Notes under the pieces: generated by a model
Databases searched by the model: none
The model's input: only the letters and a program-made list of their open reading frames with translations
Told to the model about the DNA's origin: nothing
NCBI RefSeq assembly: GCF_024529975.1
Contig: NZ_AP024897.1
Location: 3,472,001 to 3,536,000, forward strand
Origin: Vibrio quintilis
GTDB taxonomy: Bacteria > Pseudomonadota > Gammaproteobacteria > Enterobacterales > Vibrionaceae
Direction of reading: 5' to 3'
Length of the DNA stretch: 64,000 nt
Translations under genes and position numbers: made by a program
In this document: in pieces, positions 31,227 through 42,057 of the stretch
How the letters are laid out: each line of letters starts with the position of its first letter
Numbering within the stretch: the first letter of the stretch is position 1

Positions 31227-32924
31227 ATGACACCAGACGAATTAATAGCAGCCTGTGGTGGCCGGGATAACCTGCGCCGGGCACTCAAAGTCAGCGAGAC
31301 AGTGATTATCGAATTAGGCGATCCCTCACTCAGAACAGAGCAAGTCGCTTCACTTCCGTTTAATCCAGCTCTTTCGCAGATAACCTGGAAGCAGGAAGTC
31401 CCCCTGACAGCCGACGAATGGCAGTATTTCAGCGACATCATTGATGAGAGCATCCGCCAGCAAATCTCTGCCCTGAGAGTCACAGAACCTGCCTGTTTCC
31501 GTCCGCAATGGCACATTGCTCCGGTGCAGGGCATGTTAAATGACCCGAACGGATTTACCTTTCATCAGGGCGAATATCATCTGTTTCACGGCCTCTATCA
31601 ATTTTCAGGAAAGCATAAAGATCGCTGCTGGGTTCACTACACCAGTCCGGATTTAGTCAACTGGACATCACACCCTGTCGCCCTTTGTACCTCTGACTGG
31701 TTTGACAGTCACGGCGTCTACTCCGGCCATGCTGTCAGCCAGCAGGATGAACTGGTGATTATCTACACCGGCAATGTCCGGATTGGAGAGCAGCGGGACC
31801 GGCTCAGTACACAATGCCTCGCAACCTCCGCTGATGGGATTCACTTTACCAAGCACGGTCCGTTAATTGACGAACTGCCGCCAGGTGTTACACCGCATTT
31901 CCGGGATCCGAAGATCTTCCGCCATCATGATCACTGGATCATGTTACTGGGCGCTCAGGAAGAAACACCGGACGGTACACTCAGAGCCCGTCTGGCACTT
32001 TACCGCTCAAAAGATTTACGGGACTGGCAATACTGCGGGCTATACGGAGAAACGCTGAATGACGGACACTTCGGCTATATGTGGGAATGCCCGGATCTGT
32101 TTGAAGCAGACGGGCAGCTTTTCTCGATGCTCTGCCCGCAGGGGATTACATCTCACAGTCAGTTTTACACCATTCCGCATCACTGCGGCTATGTGAAAGC
32201 GACACTCGATGCTGAAGATAACCTCTCGCTCCGGGAATTCAGACATCTGGATCATGGGTTCGATTTCTACGCACCGCAGACAACACAGGCAGCAGATGGC
32301 CGCCGGTTATTAATCGGCTGGATGGGCATGCCGGATGAAACCAGGCGACCTTCGACTCAGGAAGGCTGGCTTCACCAGCTGACCTGTATCCGGGAGCTGA
32401 CTTATCAAAACGGCCAGCTTTATCAACAACCGGCCAGAGAGCTGCAACAGTTACGGGGCGCAGAGAAAATCATCCGGTTTTCTGGTGTATCCAGCCGGGA
32501 AGTGGTGTCTTTGACGTCAAAATGCTTTGAGCTGCAAACCCGTTTCCGCTGGCCGCAACAGGGACAGATAACATTGCGCTTAATGGATAACGGTGAATAC
32601 TATTGTGATCTGATTCTGGATGCAGATAACCAGCGTATCATGCTGGATCGCAGCCATGCCCTGCCTCAGGATGGCGACACACTGCGTGAAATCCCGTGGC
32701 CGGATAAACAGGACGTCAGCGTTCAGTTATTGGCTGATAACGCATCTCTGGAGATCTTTATCAACGATGGCCGGTATGTCATGACATCCAGCGTGTTCAC
32801 ACCAACAGATGCATGTCGTGTTCAGTTCATCAGCAGTCATCCCTGTACATGGCAGGATGTCAGTTGCTGGTCTTTGCGTCAGCACGCAACTGATACCAAA
32901 GTGATACTGAAATCATCAGCATAG
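31227..32924 (+). CDS. GH32 beta-fructofuranosidase / sucrose-6-phosphate hydrolase
   Basis: Cleaves sucrose or sucrose-6-phosphate, probably in the cytoplasm (no signal peptide). It has 565 residues. The GH32 motifs are intact: the nucleophile in MLNDPNGF (Asp106), FRDPKIF (Asp227) and the acid/base in WECPDLF (Glu287). A C-terminal beta-sandwich module follows from about residue 430. About 95 residues precede the catalytic domain, more than in typical ScrB; I cannot assign this part. No sucrose PTS transporter, fructokinase or LacI-type regulator is adjacent, so it is an orphan and the symbol (scrB/sacA) is left open. Confidence 0.85.
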   Translation: MTPDELIAACGGRDNLRRALKVSETVIIELGDPSLRTEQVASLPFNPALSQITWKQEVPLTADEWQYFSDIIDESIRQQISALRVTEPACFRPQWHIAPVQGMLNDPNGFTFHQGEYHLFHGLYQFSGKHKDRCWVHYTSPDLVNWTSHPVALCTSDWFDSHGVYSGHAVSQQDELVIIYTGNVRIGEQRDRLSTQCLATSADGIHFTKHGPLIDELPPGVTPHFRDPKIFRHHDHWIMLLGAQEETPDGTLRARLALYRSKDLRDWQYCGLYGETLNDGHFGYMWECPDLFEADGQLFSMLCPQGITSHSQFYTIPHHCGYVKATLDAEDNLSLREFRHLDHGFDFYAPQTTQAADGRRLLIGWMGMPDETRRPSTQEGWLHQLTCIRELTYQNGQLYQQPARELQQLRGAEKIIRFSGVSSREVVSLTSKCFELQTRFRWPQQGQITLRLMDNGEYYCDLILDADNQRIMLDRSHALPQDGDTLREIPWPDKQDVSVQLLADNASLEIFINDGRYVMTSSVFTPTDACRVQFISSHPCTWQDVSCWSLRQHATDTKVILKSSA

Positions 32925-33065
32925 CCGCTAAGATAATCATGTGAGCCGGGGGAATGGGTTGATAATGACACACTACCCCGTCGGTGAAACAGTCACGTTT
33001 TCCGGTCATGTCCATTCATGATGATTAAACGAAGACTCCTGTGAAAGTCCTGAAAACATTGAATG

Positions 33066-33104
33066 GCCCTTGTTTCGTATTTCTGTTGACAAGGGCTGCT
33101 TTTT
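33066..33104 (+). terminator. Terminator-like hairpin
   Basis: GCCCTTGT and ACAAGGGC form an 8-bp stem around a 15-base loop, followed by TGC and TTTTT. It lies 140 bases beyond the GH32 stop, so it could end that mRNA or a small transcript of its own. Confidence 0.5.
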
Positions 33105-33184
33105 ACCTCTTTTTTAAATCTTTTGCTAAGCGACGTTGCAACAAGTGCGTGTCTTCAGCCCGTGAACGAAAACATGCTCACGAT

Positions 33185-33583
33185 TCACCAGCAGAAGTTC
33201 AGAAACCAGAAATCTTTTGTTTCATAACGGATAAAATGCGCCTGCTGATCCAGATAGATATCCAGACGGCACACATCCGGCAGGTAAGGCTGGCCGGAGT
33301 GACCAATAATATCCAGATGACCAATCCAGGCCTGATTGCTGGCATAAGACCAGTGAATCATCGCATTCTGATCTTTTGAGAAAATCGTTTCAACCAGAGG
33401 CCGCTTAATCACCATCATCCCAACCCCATCAGACAAAAGAATCTTATTTTTCGTCTGATCATAATTACTGAGTTCCACCACAACCGGAAACTCAGGGTTG
33501 TCATAGTGAATATACAGGCGCTTGGGAAAGAAAAAGGCAATCACCACTGCCAGCATGAGCAGACATACCAGCAGGCGGATCAT
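33185..33583 (-). CDS. Small membrane-anchored protein of unknown function
   Basis: Not recognised. From the ATG at 33583, preceded by TGGAAAA, it has 132 residues: one N-terminal hydrophobic helix (MIRLLVCLLMLAVVIAFFF) and a periplasmic-type domain of about 110 residues rich in aromatic residues (IHYDNPEFPVVVELSNYD, WSYASNQAWIGHLDI). The frame continues upstream to 33718, but that part is polar and arginine-rich with no clear start signal. It stands alone between the GH32 gene and a diguanylate cyclase. Confidence 0.65.
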   Translation of the reverse strand: MIRLLVCLLMLAVVIAFFFPKRLYIHYDNPEFPVVVELSNYDQTKNKILLSDGVGMMVIKRPLVETIFSKDQNAMIHWSYASNQAWIGHLDIIGHSGQPYLPDVCRLDIYLDQQAHFIRYETKDFWFLNFCW

Positions 33584-33921
33584 TTTTTCCAGATACACTC
33601 CCGAAGACCTCTGAGCGTCTCTGTCAATGAGGAGCCGTCTGGCATGAGTAACTGAATTTGATTCTGTCTGGAACAACATAGACTGTGATCTCGCACTGAA
33701 ATACATCACTATTCTCAAATGAGATTTTTATATCTTATGCCTTTATCAAACTGAATACGACAGCTAATTGAAACCGGATGAATATCCTTAGGAATATCAT
33801 CAGAAAAACCAGTCTGCTATTGATAAAAACACCACCACAATTATGCAATCTATCTCATTAGTCACCTTAAAATCCTTGTCTTTGCAAGCCAGTATTGCTT
33901 CATTTCTATGCTATTTTTTAA
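33584..33921. other. Intergenic region before the GGDEF gene
   Basis: About 340 bases. The first 135 could be an N-terminal extension of the preceding minus-strand gene. The rest is AT-rich and presumably carries two divergent promoters; no operator was recognised. Confidence 0.3.
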
Positions 33922-34914
33922 ATGTGTTCACTCAATAAGCCAACTGATATGCTCGTACCAAAGCAACCTGATAATGAAGACGACAGACTCTCCGCGCTAC
34001 AGCGTCTGGATGTACTGGATACTGCTCCGGAAGAAAGGTTTGACCGTATAACACGTCTGGCCAGAAGACTGTTCGATGTCCCCATCGCACTTGTCAGCCT
34101 TGTTGACGAAAATCGCCAATGGTTTAAATCCTGTATTGGTCTGGATGCATCAGAAACATCCCGCGATATTTCTTTTTGTGGTCACGCCATTCTGGAAAAC
34201 AAACCATTTGTGGTGCCGGATGCCTCAAAAGATCCCCGCTTTTCAGACAATCCACTGGTAACAGATGCACCGCATATTCGTTTCTATGCCGGGGTACCGC
34301 TTCATTATCAGGACTGTAAAAATGGCACCTGCCATCTTGGTACGCTTTGCATCATTGACCAAAAACCAAAACATATCACTCAGGCAGAACTGAATGATTT
34401 AATCGATCTCGCCCATCTTGCCGAACGTGAATTTTCAGCGTCCCACATTGCCAGCATTGACGAACTCACCCAAATCCAGAACCGGCGCGGTTTTATCTCT
34501 CTGGCACAAAAAGCATCGTCTTACTGCCAACGGGAAAACAGACCCTTTTCTCTCGCTTATATCGACCTGAATCAGTTTAAGCCGATTAATGACCAGTTTG
34601 GTCATGCTGAAGGCGATAAAGCGCTGCAAATATTCGCCCAACTGATGCAACAAAGCTTCAGGGAATCAGACATTATCGCCCGGATTGGCGGAGATGAATT
34701 TGTCGTATTCATGACCGGCATCGCTCAAACAGATGCACAAACCGCGATCGACAGATTCCGCATCCAGGTTAACCGGCATAATCAGGAGGCAAATCGCGGT
34801 TATGAGATGACTTTTTGTGAAGGCATTATCTCCGTTGAACCATATCGGCATGAAACGATAGAATCACTATTGTGTGAAGCGGATAAGTTAATGTATAAAA
34901 AGAAAAAAAAGTAA
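33922..34914 (+). CDS. GAF-GGDEF diguanylate cyclase
   Basis: Makes cyclic di-GMP from two GTP. It has 330 residues. A GAF domain covers about residues 25-170, with LDTAPEERFDRITRLARRLF and DISFCGHAI features common in bacterial GAF-GGDEF proteins, and the GGDEF domain about 172-330. The active motif is intact (RIGGDEF, GGDEF at 256-260), and the inhibitory I-site RxxD (RESD, 247-250) is present at the correct five-residue distance, so product inhibition is expected. No membrane segment is seen, so it is a cytoplasmic sensor. The start may be the first Met or Met10. It lies just upstream of four chemoreceptor genes. Confidence 0.9.
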   Translation: MCSLNKPTDMLVPKQPDNEDDRLSALQRLDVLDTAPEERFDRITRLARRLFDVPIALVSLVDENRQWFKSCIGLDASETSRDISFCGHAILENKPFVVPDASKDPRFSDNPLVTDAPHIRFYAGVPLHYQDCKNGTCHLGTLCIIDQKPKHITQAELNDLIDLAHLAEREFSASHIASIDELTQIQNRRGFISLAQKASSYCQRENRPFSLAYIDLNQFKPINDQFGHAEGDKALQIFAQLMQQSFRESDIIARIGGDEFVVFMTGIAQTDAQTAIDRFRIQVNRHNQEANRGYEMTFCEGIISVEPYRHETIESLLCEADKLMYKKKKK

Positions 34915-35125
34915 CTTTCTATCCCTTCAGACATAGAAAAATGTCCTGAACCTGGTGACGCACAGGTTCATCAGCCATTATCGATAAAAACCCCACCTCA
35001 TGCTGAAAACAGATGACTCAATAGCTTTACGCCCAATCCCGGTGAGATCTTAATGATTGAATTTGCGCTACCTGTTGCTCACTTCTAGACTCATTATTAC
35101 AGTTGGCAAATATAAGAAATTAAAA

Positions 35126-37183
35126 ATGATGCGTATTCACTCAATACAAGTAAAAGTCATGTTTCCGATTATATTCCTCGCTGTCATTCTTGCAGGATTG
35201 CTTGCTTTTATGATGTTTATGACCAGCATGCAGAAAGAATCATTACGGATGCAAACGGAGCATTATTTTGAAGCTTTATCTGAAGTACTCAATGCTGACC
35301 GGGATATTTATCAGGCCCGTCTGGCTCAGGAAAAATTACTCACAGGAGAAGGAAACCCACAGCAGAACAAAGCAGATTTTGAGGAAAACGCACAGCAGGT
35401 CATTGATCGTTTTCAACAGTTCAGGCTTCATCTGAAAGATCAACCGGCTGAGTTACTCTCTCCGTTTGAATCATTTGATATCCGCTATCAGGACTGGCTC
35501 CGTGCCAGCAGAAATTCATTACAATATGTCGCCAGTGAGTTAACCCCGCAACCTTATCCGGTACTGGAGAGTCAGTTCAGAAAGATACGACAGATGCTCG
35601 ACAAAGCCGGGGAAAACTTAAGAATGTACGCCCGTCAGTCAGAACAAAACCCGGCAACCACAGCAAAAGATATCGTCCGCTATGTAGAAGCGATCACTGA
35701 GATCCTCAATGCAGACAGAGATATGTATCAGGCACGCCTTGCCCAGCAGAAGATATTCAGCCAGCCTGCAAATCTGACAACTTACAAAGCGGAATTTGAA
35801 ACCAATGCCAGTCAGGTTTTGCAACGATTTCATAACTATCTCAGCCACCTCACGACAGAACCGGAGCTGACTTCTCCCTATGCTGAATTTGACACCCTTT
35901 ACAATGAATGGCTGCAGGAGAGCCGCAAAATCCTGGCTTCACTGTCACAATCCGGTCCGGCAACAAATCAGGCTCCTGCCCCGCAATCTCAGGAAGTCCG
36001 GTTATCCGCTATCAAATTTGAGGAAATACGCAAGATGCTCGACAAAGCCGGAGAAAATATCCGCGCTCATTCCAGAGTCATGGAAAAACAGATGGATGAG
36101 AAATCTGCCCGCTACCAGAATAATGCGATGGTGGTGATTGCCGGCGCATTTTTAGTGGCCATGATATTTGGTTATCTGGTGCCCAGAAAGCTCACCCGGG
36201 ATGTTGAAGATATGGTAAATCGGATCAGGGAAATAGCATTAGGTGATGGCGATCTGACCCAGAAAATACAGTCCACAGCGAAAGATGAACTGGGAGATCT
36301 TGCCAACGAATTTGATAATTTTGTTGAACGGCTGCGGACTATTATCAACAGTATTCAGCAACAGTCTCACGAACTTGGCAGTATGACCGGGGAACTGAAT
36401 CACGCCTCAGAAAAGACCGGAAATATCACCCATACGCTGGTCTCCGCCTCCGAATCAATCGTCAGTGCGGGGCAGGAAATGACGATGTCCAACCAGCAAA
36501 TGGCTGAAGTCGCAAGTGATACGGCGTCGGAAGCAGAAAACTCAACCACAATGACCCGCCAGGGGATCGCTGCGGTCGATGCCTCACATGAGGCAATTAT
36601 CCAGCTGGTATGCGGTATAGAAAATGCGTTGACCCAGGCTGATGAGCTTGAAAAAAGCTCAGAACTTATCGCTTCAGTTCTGGAAGTCATTCGGAATATA
36701 GCCGATCAAACCAACCTGCTGGCATTGAATGCGGCCATTGAAGCTGCCAGAGCCGGAGAACAGGGACGCGGATTTGCCGTCGTCGCGGATGAAGTCAGAG
36801 TCCTGGCAACAAAAACGCAGGACAGTACCAATGAAATAGAAACGATGATTGAAGGTCTGAGAAGAAATGTGAGTCAATCTTCTGCCGCAATCAGGGAAAG
36901 CAAACGTAATGCAGAAACAACCGCATCAAATTTTGATGAAGTCACCCGGGTTTTCCACATTTTGAGCGAATCATTTAATAAAGTGCAGGCGATGGCCGAA
37001 CAAACCGCTTTAGCGACTCAGAAACAGTCAGGCGTCGCGGATGACATCAATCACAATCTGGCTTCCCTCAAAGATCAGACCACAACCGTTCAGGATATCT
37101 CTGAGCTGATTCAACAACATGCAGGTCAGATATCCACACTGTATAACGGCCTGGATGCTCAGGTTGGGAATTTCCGGGTGTAA
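35126..37183 (+). CDS. Methyl-accepting chemotaxis protein with duplicated helical sensor domain
   Basis: Membrane chemoreceptor. Starting at the tandem ATG at 35126 it has 685 residues: TM1 about 12-33, a periplasmic helical region 34-332, TM2 about 333-352, HAMP to about 405, then the signalling domain with [20 protein letters not shown] at the hairpin tip. The periplasmic part is two copies of the same about 140-residue unit: [18 protein letters not shown] near 52 and [18 protein letters not shown] near 191 start them, and [11 protein letters not shown] (near 153) and [11 protein letters not shown] (near 300) end them. Ligand unknown. No C-terminal CheR-docking pentapeptide is visible. Confidence 0.93.
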   Translation: MMRIHSIQVKVMFPIIFLAVILAGLLAFMMFMTSMQKESLRMQTEHYFEALSEVLNADRDIYQARLAQEKLLTGEGNPQQNKADFEENAQQVIDRFQQFRLHLKDQPAELLSPFESFDIRYQDWLRASRNSLQYVASELTPQPYPVLESQFRKIRQMLDKAGENLRMYARQSEQNPATTAKDIVRYVEAITEILNADRDMYQARLAQQKIFSQPANLTTYKAEFETNASQVLQRFHNYLSHLTTEPELTSPYAEFDTLYNEWLQESRKILASLSQSGPATNQAPAPQSQEVRLSAIKFEEIRKMLDKAGENIRAHSRVMEKQMDEKSARYQNNAMVVIAGAFLVAMIFGYLVPRKLTRDVEDMVNRIREIALGDGDLTQKIQSTAKDELGDLANEFDNFVERLRTIINSIQQQSHELGSMTGELNHASEKTGNITHTLVSASESIVSAGQEMTMSNQQMAEVASDTASEAENSTTMTRQGIAAVDASHEAIIQLVCGIENALTQADELEKSSELIASVLEVIRNIADQTNLLALNAAIEAARAGEQGRGFAVVADEVRVLATKTQDSTNEIETMIEGLRRNVSQSSAAIRESKRNAETTASNFDEVTRVFHILSESFNKVQAMAEQTALATQKQSGVADDINHNLASLKDQTTTVQDISELIQQHAGQISTLYNGLDAQVGNFRV

Positions 37184-37214
37184 GTATCCGGGTGTAAGTA
37201 TCCGGGATATGTAT
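37174..37214. repeat. 14-bp tandem repeat over the end of the chemoreceptor gene
   Basis: CCGGGTGTAAGTAT occurs twice in direct succession (37174-37187, 37188-37201), then a degenerate third copy CCGGGATATGTAT. The TAA stop of the upstream chemoreceptor gene lies in the first unit. Confidence 0.8.
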
Positions 37215-37558
37215 CCCTGTATAATAAGAATCCCGGTATACCCAAACAACCTGAAACGATACTACCCGCGTGATCTGTTCAGATTCATCGTTCACCCGTT
37301 GTACCGGTGAACGCCTGTTTATCTCCGGACATTAACTCCGCTGAATCCAACCAGAAAATCATCCGCTATTCTGCCGGATATCATTCGTCGACATTTCATC
37401 ATATACCCAAGCAACCTGAAGATGCAGGTTGTTTGGGTATAAAAACCCAAAATTAAACCTGAAACACCAAATTAAGTGACCATTTCATTAATTATCAACT
37501 AATTTTAATAAGAAGATGAAATACATTCTTTAGATGAATAATTTATAGGGGACTCTCT
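37215..37558. other. Intergenic region with palindromic repeat copies
   Basis: About 340 bases between two chemoreceptor genes. It holds a half copy (37237-37255) and a full copy (37402-37441) of a palindromic element, then an AT-rich stretch with the GGGGA ribosome-binding site of the next gene. No operator was recognised. Confidence 0.5.
37402..37441. repeat. Dispersed palindromic element, copy 1
   Basis: TATACCCAAGCAACCTG, a six-base loop AAGATG, then CAGGTTGTTTGGGTATA, a 17-bp stem with one mismatch. A half copy lies at 37237-37255 and a second full copy at 53347-53393. Elements with this CCCAAGCAACCTGAAG core are, from memory, frequent between vibrio genes. Confidence 0.8.
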
Positions 37559-39466
37559 ATGCTGAACTTCGGTTTCAAGACAGCATTGCTGTTATCCGTG
37601 ATAGCAATTGTCACGCTTACGGTTGGCTCATCCAATTATCTGTCATATCTGCGGGCCAGCGATATTCTTCACGATACAATTTATGAAGGTGTTGAACAAC
37701 GCGTCACCCTTGAAGGTAAAACGGTATCAGATTACATCACGGCAAAAACCAAAGCTGTCGTCAATCTTGCCGATGATTACCGGAAGTATCGTTACACCAG
37801 CAACCATGCCGAACGGATGCGGGTGGGTGCAATTTCAGCGTTAATCCCGACATTGACCGCAGGCTTTGCTAATGGTGATGCCTTTGCCTCTTTCGAAAAT
37901 AATATCTGGGTCAAAGGTAAAAATCCGCCCAACTATGATCCGAGAAAAAGAGGCTGGTATCAGGATGCCATGCGTTCATCCGGCCCGATATTTACTGATC
38001 CTTACAATGACGCTACCACCGGGGAACTCATGGTCAGTATCGGTCAGCATGCCAGCAATGGCACTGTGATTCTGGCCGATATTCCCTTAACCGTGCTGTC
38101 TGAAACCGTGTCACAGATCCAAATCAAAGGGGCTGTAGCCTTAATCATGACGGATGATTCTACGGTACTTGCCAGCTCATCTCCCGTGGTACAAACCGGG
38201 AAGAAGGTCACCGACTATCCGTCGCTGGTGCATATCGCCCGGGGGGTGAAAAACAATGAAAACACAATTCAGGACTATACTCTGGACGGCGTGGATAAAG
38301 TCATGTTCTCACAAAGAATCAAATACGGCGATAAAGACTGGTACATGATGATCGGCCTGGATAACGATGTTGTATTCAGCCAGTTGAATGAAATGAGAAA
38401 TAAGTCACTCATTCTGACTGTTGTTTATGTCGTTCTCAGTATCATTGTGACCCTGCTGGTCCTCAATTTCCTGTACCGGCCGATCTTAGCCCTGAAAAAA
38501 ACAATCATCGGGCTGAGCCAGGGGAATGGCGATTTAACCCATCGCCTTGATGTGGAATCCAATGATGATTTGGGACAAATAGCTGATGGCATTAATAAAT
38601 TTATCGCCAGCCTGCAAAGTATGATGCTCGATATTCAGGCAGCAACCTTTACGCTGAAAGACAACATCGCCAAACTGAAACTTCAGTCTGAAGACAATTC
38701 TTCGATACTGAATCATCATGTTCAGGAAACCGAACAAATTGTGACTGCGATTGAAGAGATGAGTGCTACTGCGGACTCTGTCGCCCAGAACGCCAGTGAT
38801 GCTGCTCAGTTTACTAAGGAAGCAGCTGGTATAGGAAACGGTGCTCTGTCCAACGTTGATGAAGCAAAAACCAGGGTGACCAATCTGGTCGATGATGTTG
38901 ACACCACAGCCAGCAGCCTGCAGGCAATGAGTGACGAAACCAAAGACATCAGCACTGTGCTGAACGTCATCGGAGACATTGCTGAACAAACCAACTTGCT
39001 GGCCCTGAATGCCGCCATTGAAGCAGCCAGAGCCGGTGAACAGGGGCGTGGATTTGCCGTCGTGGCGGATGAAGTCCGGGCGTTAGCCAGCAGAACCCAG
39101 TCCAGTACCGAAGAGATAGAACAGGCGCTCAACCGTTTACTATCCCGGAATACACAGGTCGTCGATGCGATGAACGGCACCAAATCGGCCTGTCAGGAAA
39201 CCTCTGAAACAACGGATCAGGTCAGTGACAGCATCAATTCTCTGACGGAACAGGTCTCCGGGATTACAGAACTGACGATTCAGATTGCCACTGCCGCAGA
39301 AGAGCAAAGCAGCGTTTCGCAGGAAATCAGCCGCAATATGACCGCAATTAACGATATTGTTAACCAGCTCAATAAAAATGGCGAAGAAGGGCTGAAACAG
39401 ACAGAAAATATTAATCAGGTCAATACCAATCTGGCTGATATCGTCGGAAAATTTAAACTACAATAA
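37559..39466 (+). CDS. Methyl-accepting chemotaxis protein, dCache sensor (paralogue 1 of 3)
   Basis: Membrane chemoreceptor of 635 residues: TM1 about 8-28, periplasmic double-Cache domain about 30-275, TM2 about 280-302, HAMP to about 355, and the signalling domain with [20 protein letters not shown] at its tip. The distal Cache pocket region reads [12 protein letters not shown] and later [11 protein letters not shown] and LADIPL, the residue pattern (R, W, Y, D) associated with amino-acid-binding dCache sensors, so amino acids are the likely ligands. Ends without a CheR-docking pentapeptide. First of three equal-length tandem paralogues with their own intergenic regions and terminators. 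Confidence 0.94.
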   Translation: MLNFGFKTALLLSVIAIVTLTVGSSNYLSYLRASDILHDTIYEGVEQRVTLEGKTVSDYITAKTKAVVNLADDYRKYRYTSNHAERMRVGAISALIPTLTAGFANGDAFASFENNIWVKGKNPPNYDPRKRGWYQDAMRSSGPIFTDPYNDATTGELMVSIGQHASNGTVILADIPLTVLSETVSQIQIKGAVALIMTDDSTVLASSSPVVQTGKKVTDYPSLVHIARGVKNNENTIQDYTLDGVDKVMFSQRIKYGDKDWYMMIGLDNDVVFSQLNEMRNKSLILTVVYVVLSIIVTLLVLNFLYRPILALKKTIIGLSQGNGDLTHRLDVESNDDLGQIADGINKFIASLQSMMLDIQAATFTLKDNIAKLKLQSEDNSSILNHHVQETEQIVTAIEEMSATADSVAQNASDAAQFTKEAAGIGNGALSNVDEAKTRVTNLVDDVDTTASSLQAMSDETKDISTVLNVIGDIAEQTNLLALNAAIEAARAGEQGRGFAVVADEVRALASRTQSSTEEIEQALNRLLSRNTQVVDAMNGTKSACQETSETTDQVSDSINSLTEQVSGITELTIQIATAAEEQSSVSQEISRNMTAINDIVNQLNKNGEEGLKQTENINQVNTNLADIVGKFKLQ

Positions 39467-39473
39467 CCTGCAC

Positions 39474-39507
39474 TCCGGTGAGATACCTTTGTATCTCACC
39501 GGATTTT
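39474..39507 (+). terminator. Terminator of dCache receptor 1
   Basis: TCCGGTGAGATAC and GTATCTCACCGGA form a perfect 13-bp stem with a four-base loop, followed by TTTT. It lies 8 bases after the stop codon. Confidence 0.85.
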
Positions 39508-39876
39508 CCGGGCATCTTCTTCCATCATGATTAAAACCCAGCCATAAACTGCACGTAAATTGGACAAACCCACTCAAATTTACTCATTTTTACAATTATT
39601 TACAAAATAATCAATTCTCTGTTTTTACTCAGTTTATCTATCATTTTCTACATATAAAACACCGTACTTTACCTGCATCTATTTAGATCGGGAAAATATA
39701 AGATTTAAATCATTCCCATCGTGAATTCCATACTGTAAATTTGGGCGGCTATACCTGTATAGCAATCATCAGGGCCTGTTGAATACAACAAGATATTCAC
39801 CGGCCAACATAATAAGTCATATGACAAGTAAATATTCTGCAATACCATCGACCGAATTATTTTTAAGAGGTTTCTC
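39508..39876. other. AT-rich intergenic region upstream of dCache receptor 2
   Basis: About 370 bases, notably AT-rich, between two chemoreceptor genes. It should contain the promoter of the next gene (ribosome-binding site AAGAGG at about 39865). No sigma-28 or operator motif was convincing. Confidence 0.4.
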
Positions 39877-41784
39877 ATGCTAAATTTCGGGTTTAAGAAA
39901 ACACTCTTGTTTTCTATTATTGCCATTGTGGCTTTAACTGTTGGTTCATCCAACTATCTGTCTTACCTGCGGGCCAGTGACATATTCAGGGAGTCGATTT
40001 ACAAAGGCATGGAAGAACGGGTTGCGCTGGAGGCGCAGAAAGTTTCCACTTACATCAGGTCAAAAACCAGCGCTGTCACCAATATTGCCGGTAAATACCG
40101 GGAAAACAGGTACACGGAAAATCATGCGCAGCGGATGCAGATTGGCGCAGCGGCGGCACATATCCCGACACTGACTGTCAGCTTCGCCACCGGAGACACT
40201 TACGCTTCATTTAACAATCCCAAATGGATAGATGGCAAAAACCCACCGGATTTTGACCCAAGAAAACGAAGCTGGTATCAGGATGCAGTCAACAGCACCA
40301 GTCCGGTACTTACCGACCCCTATATGGATGCAGCAACCGGTCAGCCGATGGTCAGCGTTGGCCAGCATGCAGGTCAGGGAACGGTTGTCCTTGCTGACAT
40401 TCCGTTAAGCGTTCTTTCTGAAACCGTCAAAGAAATTCGCCTCAAAGGTGTCGTGGCGCTCATCACCACTGAAGATTCAACCATTCTTGCCAGTACCTCA
40501 GCCGTTGCCAAAGCCGGCACCAAAATGACCAATTATCCGGATCTCGCCAGAACTGCCAGATCGCTGACAACACATCAACAATCAGTGGAAGACTATGTGT
40601 TAAACGGTGTTGACAAAGTGATGTTCTCTCAGCGGATTAAATACGGCGATAAGAACTGGTATATGCTGATTGGTCTGGATAAAGATGTTGTGTTCGGTAA
40701 AATCAATGAAATGAAATACAAAGCATTCATGCTGACAAGTATCTATATTGTACTGAGTATAATCATCACCTTGCTGGTGCTGAACTACCTCTATCGCCCG
40801 ATTCTGGCACTGAAAAAAACCATCTCGGGGCTGTCTCAGGGTAATGGGGATCTCACACAACGGCTGGATATCAATACCGACGATGATCTGGGTCAGATAG
40901 CCGATGGCGTCAACCAGTTTATCGGCAGCCTGCAAAACATGATGCTGGACATTCAAGCCTCAACCCTCAGCCTGAAAGACAACATCTCTGGTCTGAAGGT
41001 GCAGTCAGAGGATAATGCCGCGATTCTGAATCAGCATATGCAGGAAACCGAACAGGTTGTCACCGCCATTGAAGAAATGAGTGCCACTGCAGATTCTGTC
41101 GCTCAAAATGCCGGTGAAGCCGCGCAATATACCAAAGAGGCAGCAACAATCGGCAACGATGCGCAGACCATCATGGAAACGGGTAAAAATAAAGTCATCA
41201 GCCTGGTGGATGAAGTCGATTCGACCGCCAGCAGTCTGCTGGCAATGAGTGAAGAAACCAAAGATATCAATGCCGTTCTGACCGTCATTGGTGACATCGC
41301 TGAACAAACTAACCTGCTGGCACTCAATGCTGCCATTGAAGCTGCAAGGGCCGGAGAGCAGGGACGCGGTTTTGCCGTAGTCGCCGATGAAGTCCGGGCA
41401 CTGGCCAGCAGAACCCAGTCCAGCACCGAAGAAATTGAACAGGCCCTGAACCGCCTGCTTTCACGGAATACGCAGGTCGTGGATTCAATGAATGCGACCA
41501 AAGCCACCTGCCAGGAAACCTCTGACAGTACGGAAGAGGTCAGCAACAGCATTACTTCTCTGACCAGTCAGGTCTCCGGCATCACTGAACTCAGCATGCA
41601 GATTGCAACCGCTGCAGAAGAGCAAAGCAGTGTGTCACAGGAAATCAGCCGCAACATGAGTGCGATTAATGACATGGTCAGTCAGCTGAATCAAAATGGT
41701 GAAAACACGGTCAAACAGACCGATGATATTGAGCAGGTAAACACCGGACTCATCAATATCATCAACCAGTTTAAGCTTCAGTAA
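39877..41784 (+). CDS. Methyl-accepting chemotaxis protein, dCache sensor (paralogue 2 of 3)
   Basis: 635 residues with the same layout as the flanking receptors: TM1, dCache, TM2 near 280-302, HAMP, signalling domain. The pocket differs: [12 protein letters not shown] and [13 protein letters not shown] replace the YDPRKRGW and DATTGEL forms of the other two, so ligand preference may differ while the core R/W/Y/D pattern is kept. The signalling half is nearly identical at DNA level to paralogue 3, far more than to paralogue 1. Confidence 0.94.
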   Translation: MLNFGFKKTLLFSIIAIVALTVGSSNYLSYLRASDIFRESIYKGMEERVALEAQKVSTYIRSKTSAVTNIAGKYRENRYTENHAQRMQIGAAAAHIPTLTVSFATGDTYASFNNPKWIDGKNPPDFDPRKRSWYQDAVNSTSPVLTDPYMDAATGQPMVSVGQHAGQGTVVLADIPLSVLSETVKEIRLKGVVALITTEDSTILASTSAVAKAGTKMTNYPDLARTARSLTTHQQSVEDYVLNGVDKVMFSQRIKYGDKNWYMLIGLDKDVVFGKINEMKYKAFMLTSIYIVLSIIITLLVLNYLYRPILALKKTISGLSQGNGDLTQRLDINTDDDLGQIADGVNQFIGSLQNMMLDIQASTLSLKDNISGLKVQSEDNAAILNQHMQETEQVVTAIEEMSATADSVAQNAGEAAQYTKEAATIGNDAQTIMETGKNKVISLVDEVDSTASSLLAMSEETKDINAVLTVIGDIAEQTNLLALNAAIEAARAGEQGRGFAVVADEVRALASRTQSSTEEIEQALNRLLSRNTQVVDSMNATKATCQETSDSTEEVSNSITSLTSQVSGITELSMQIATAAEEQSSVSQEISRNMSAINDMVSQLNQNGENTVKQTDDIEQVNTGLINIINQFKLQ

Positions 41785-41796
41785 CAGGTCTCTGCC

Positions 41797-41829
41797 ACTG
41801 GCGGAATGAAGAATTCCGCCAGTTTTTTT
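41797..41829 (+). terminator. Terminator of dCache receptor 2
   Basis: ACTGGCGGAAT and ATTCCGCCAGT form an 11-bp stem around GAAGA, followed by a run of seven T. It lies 13 bases beyond the stop codon. Confidence 0.92.
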
Positions 41830-42057
41830 CCTGCAAACATCCCCTGTAAGAAAGTTTCTTTCAAAACCAGAGACAATAATCTGTGATATATCATATGCTA
41901 ATCAATGCGAGCTGCAAAAAGAATCAAAGTTCTTGAGGCACAAGACTAATTATTGGTAATAAACCGAAAAAATAAATGACTATTTCGTCATTTACCTTCA
42001 AAATTTACTGGTATATACACGTCTTATATTGTACCGAATCGTAAACAGAGGATCTTT

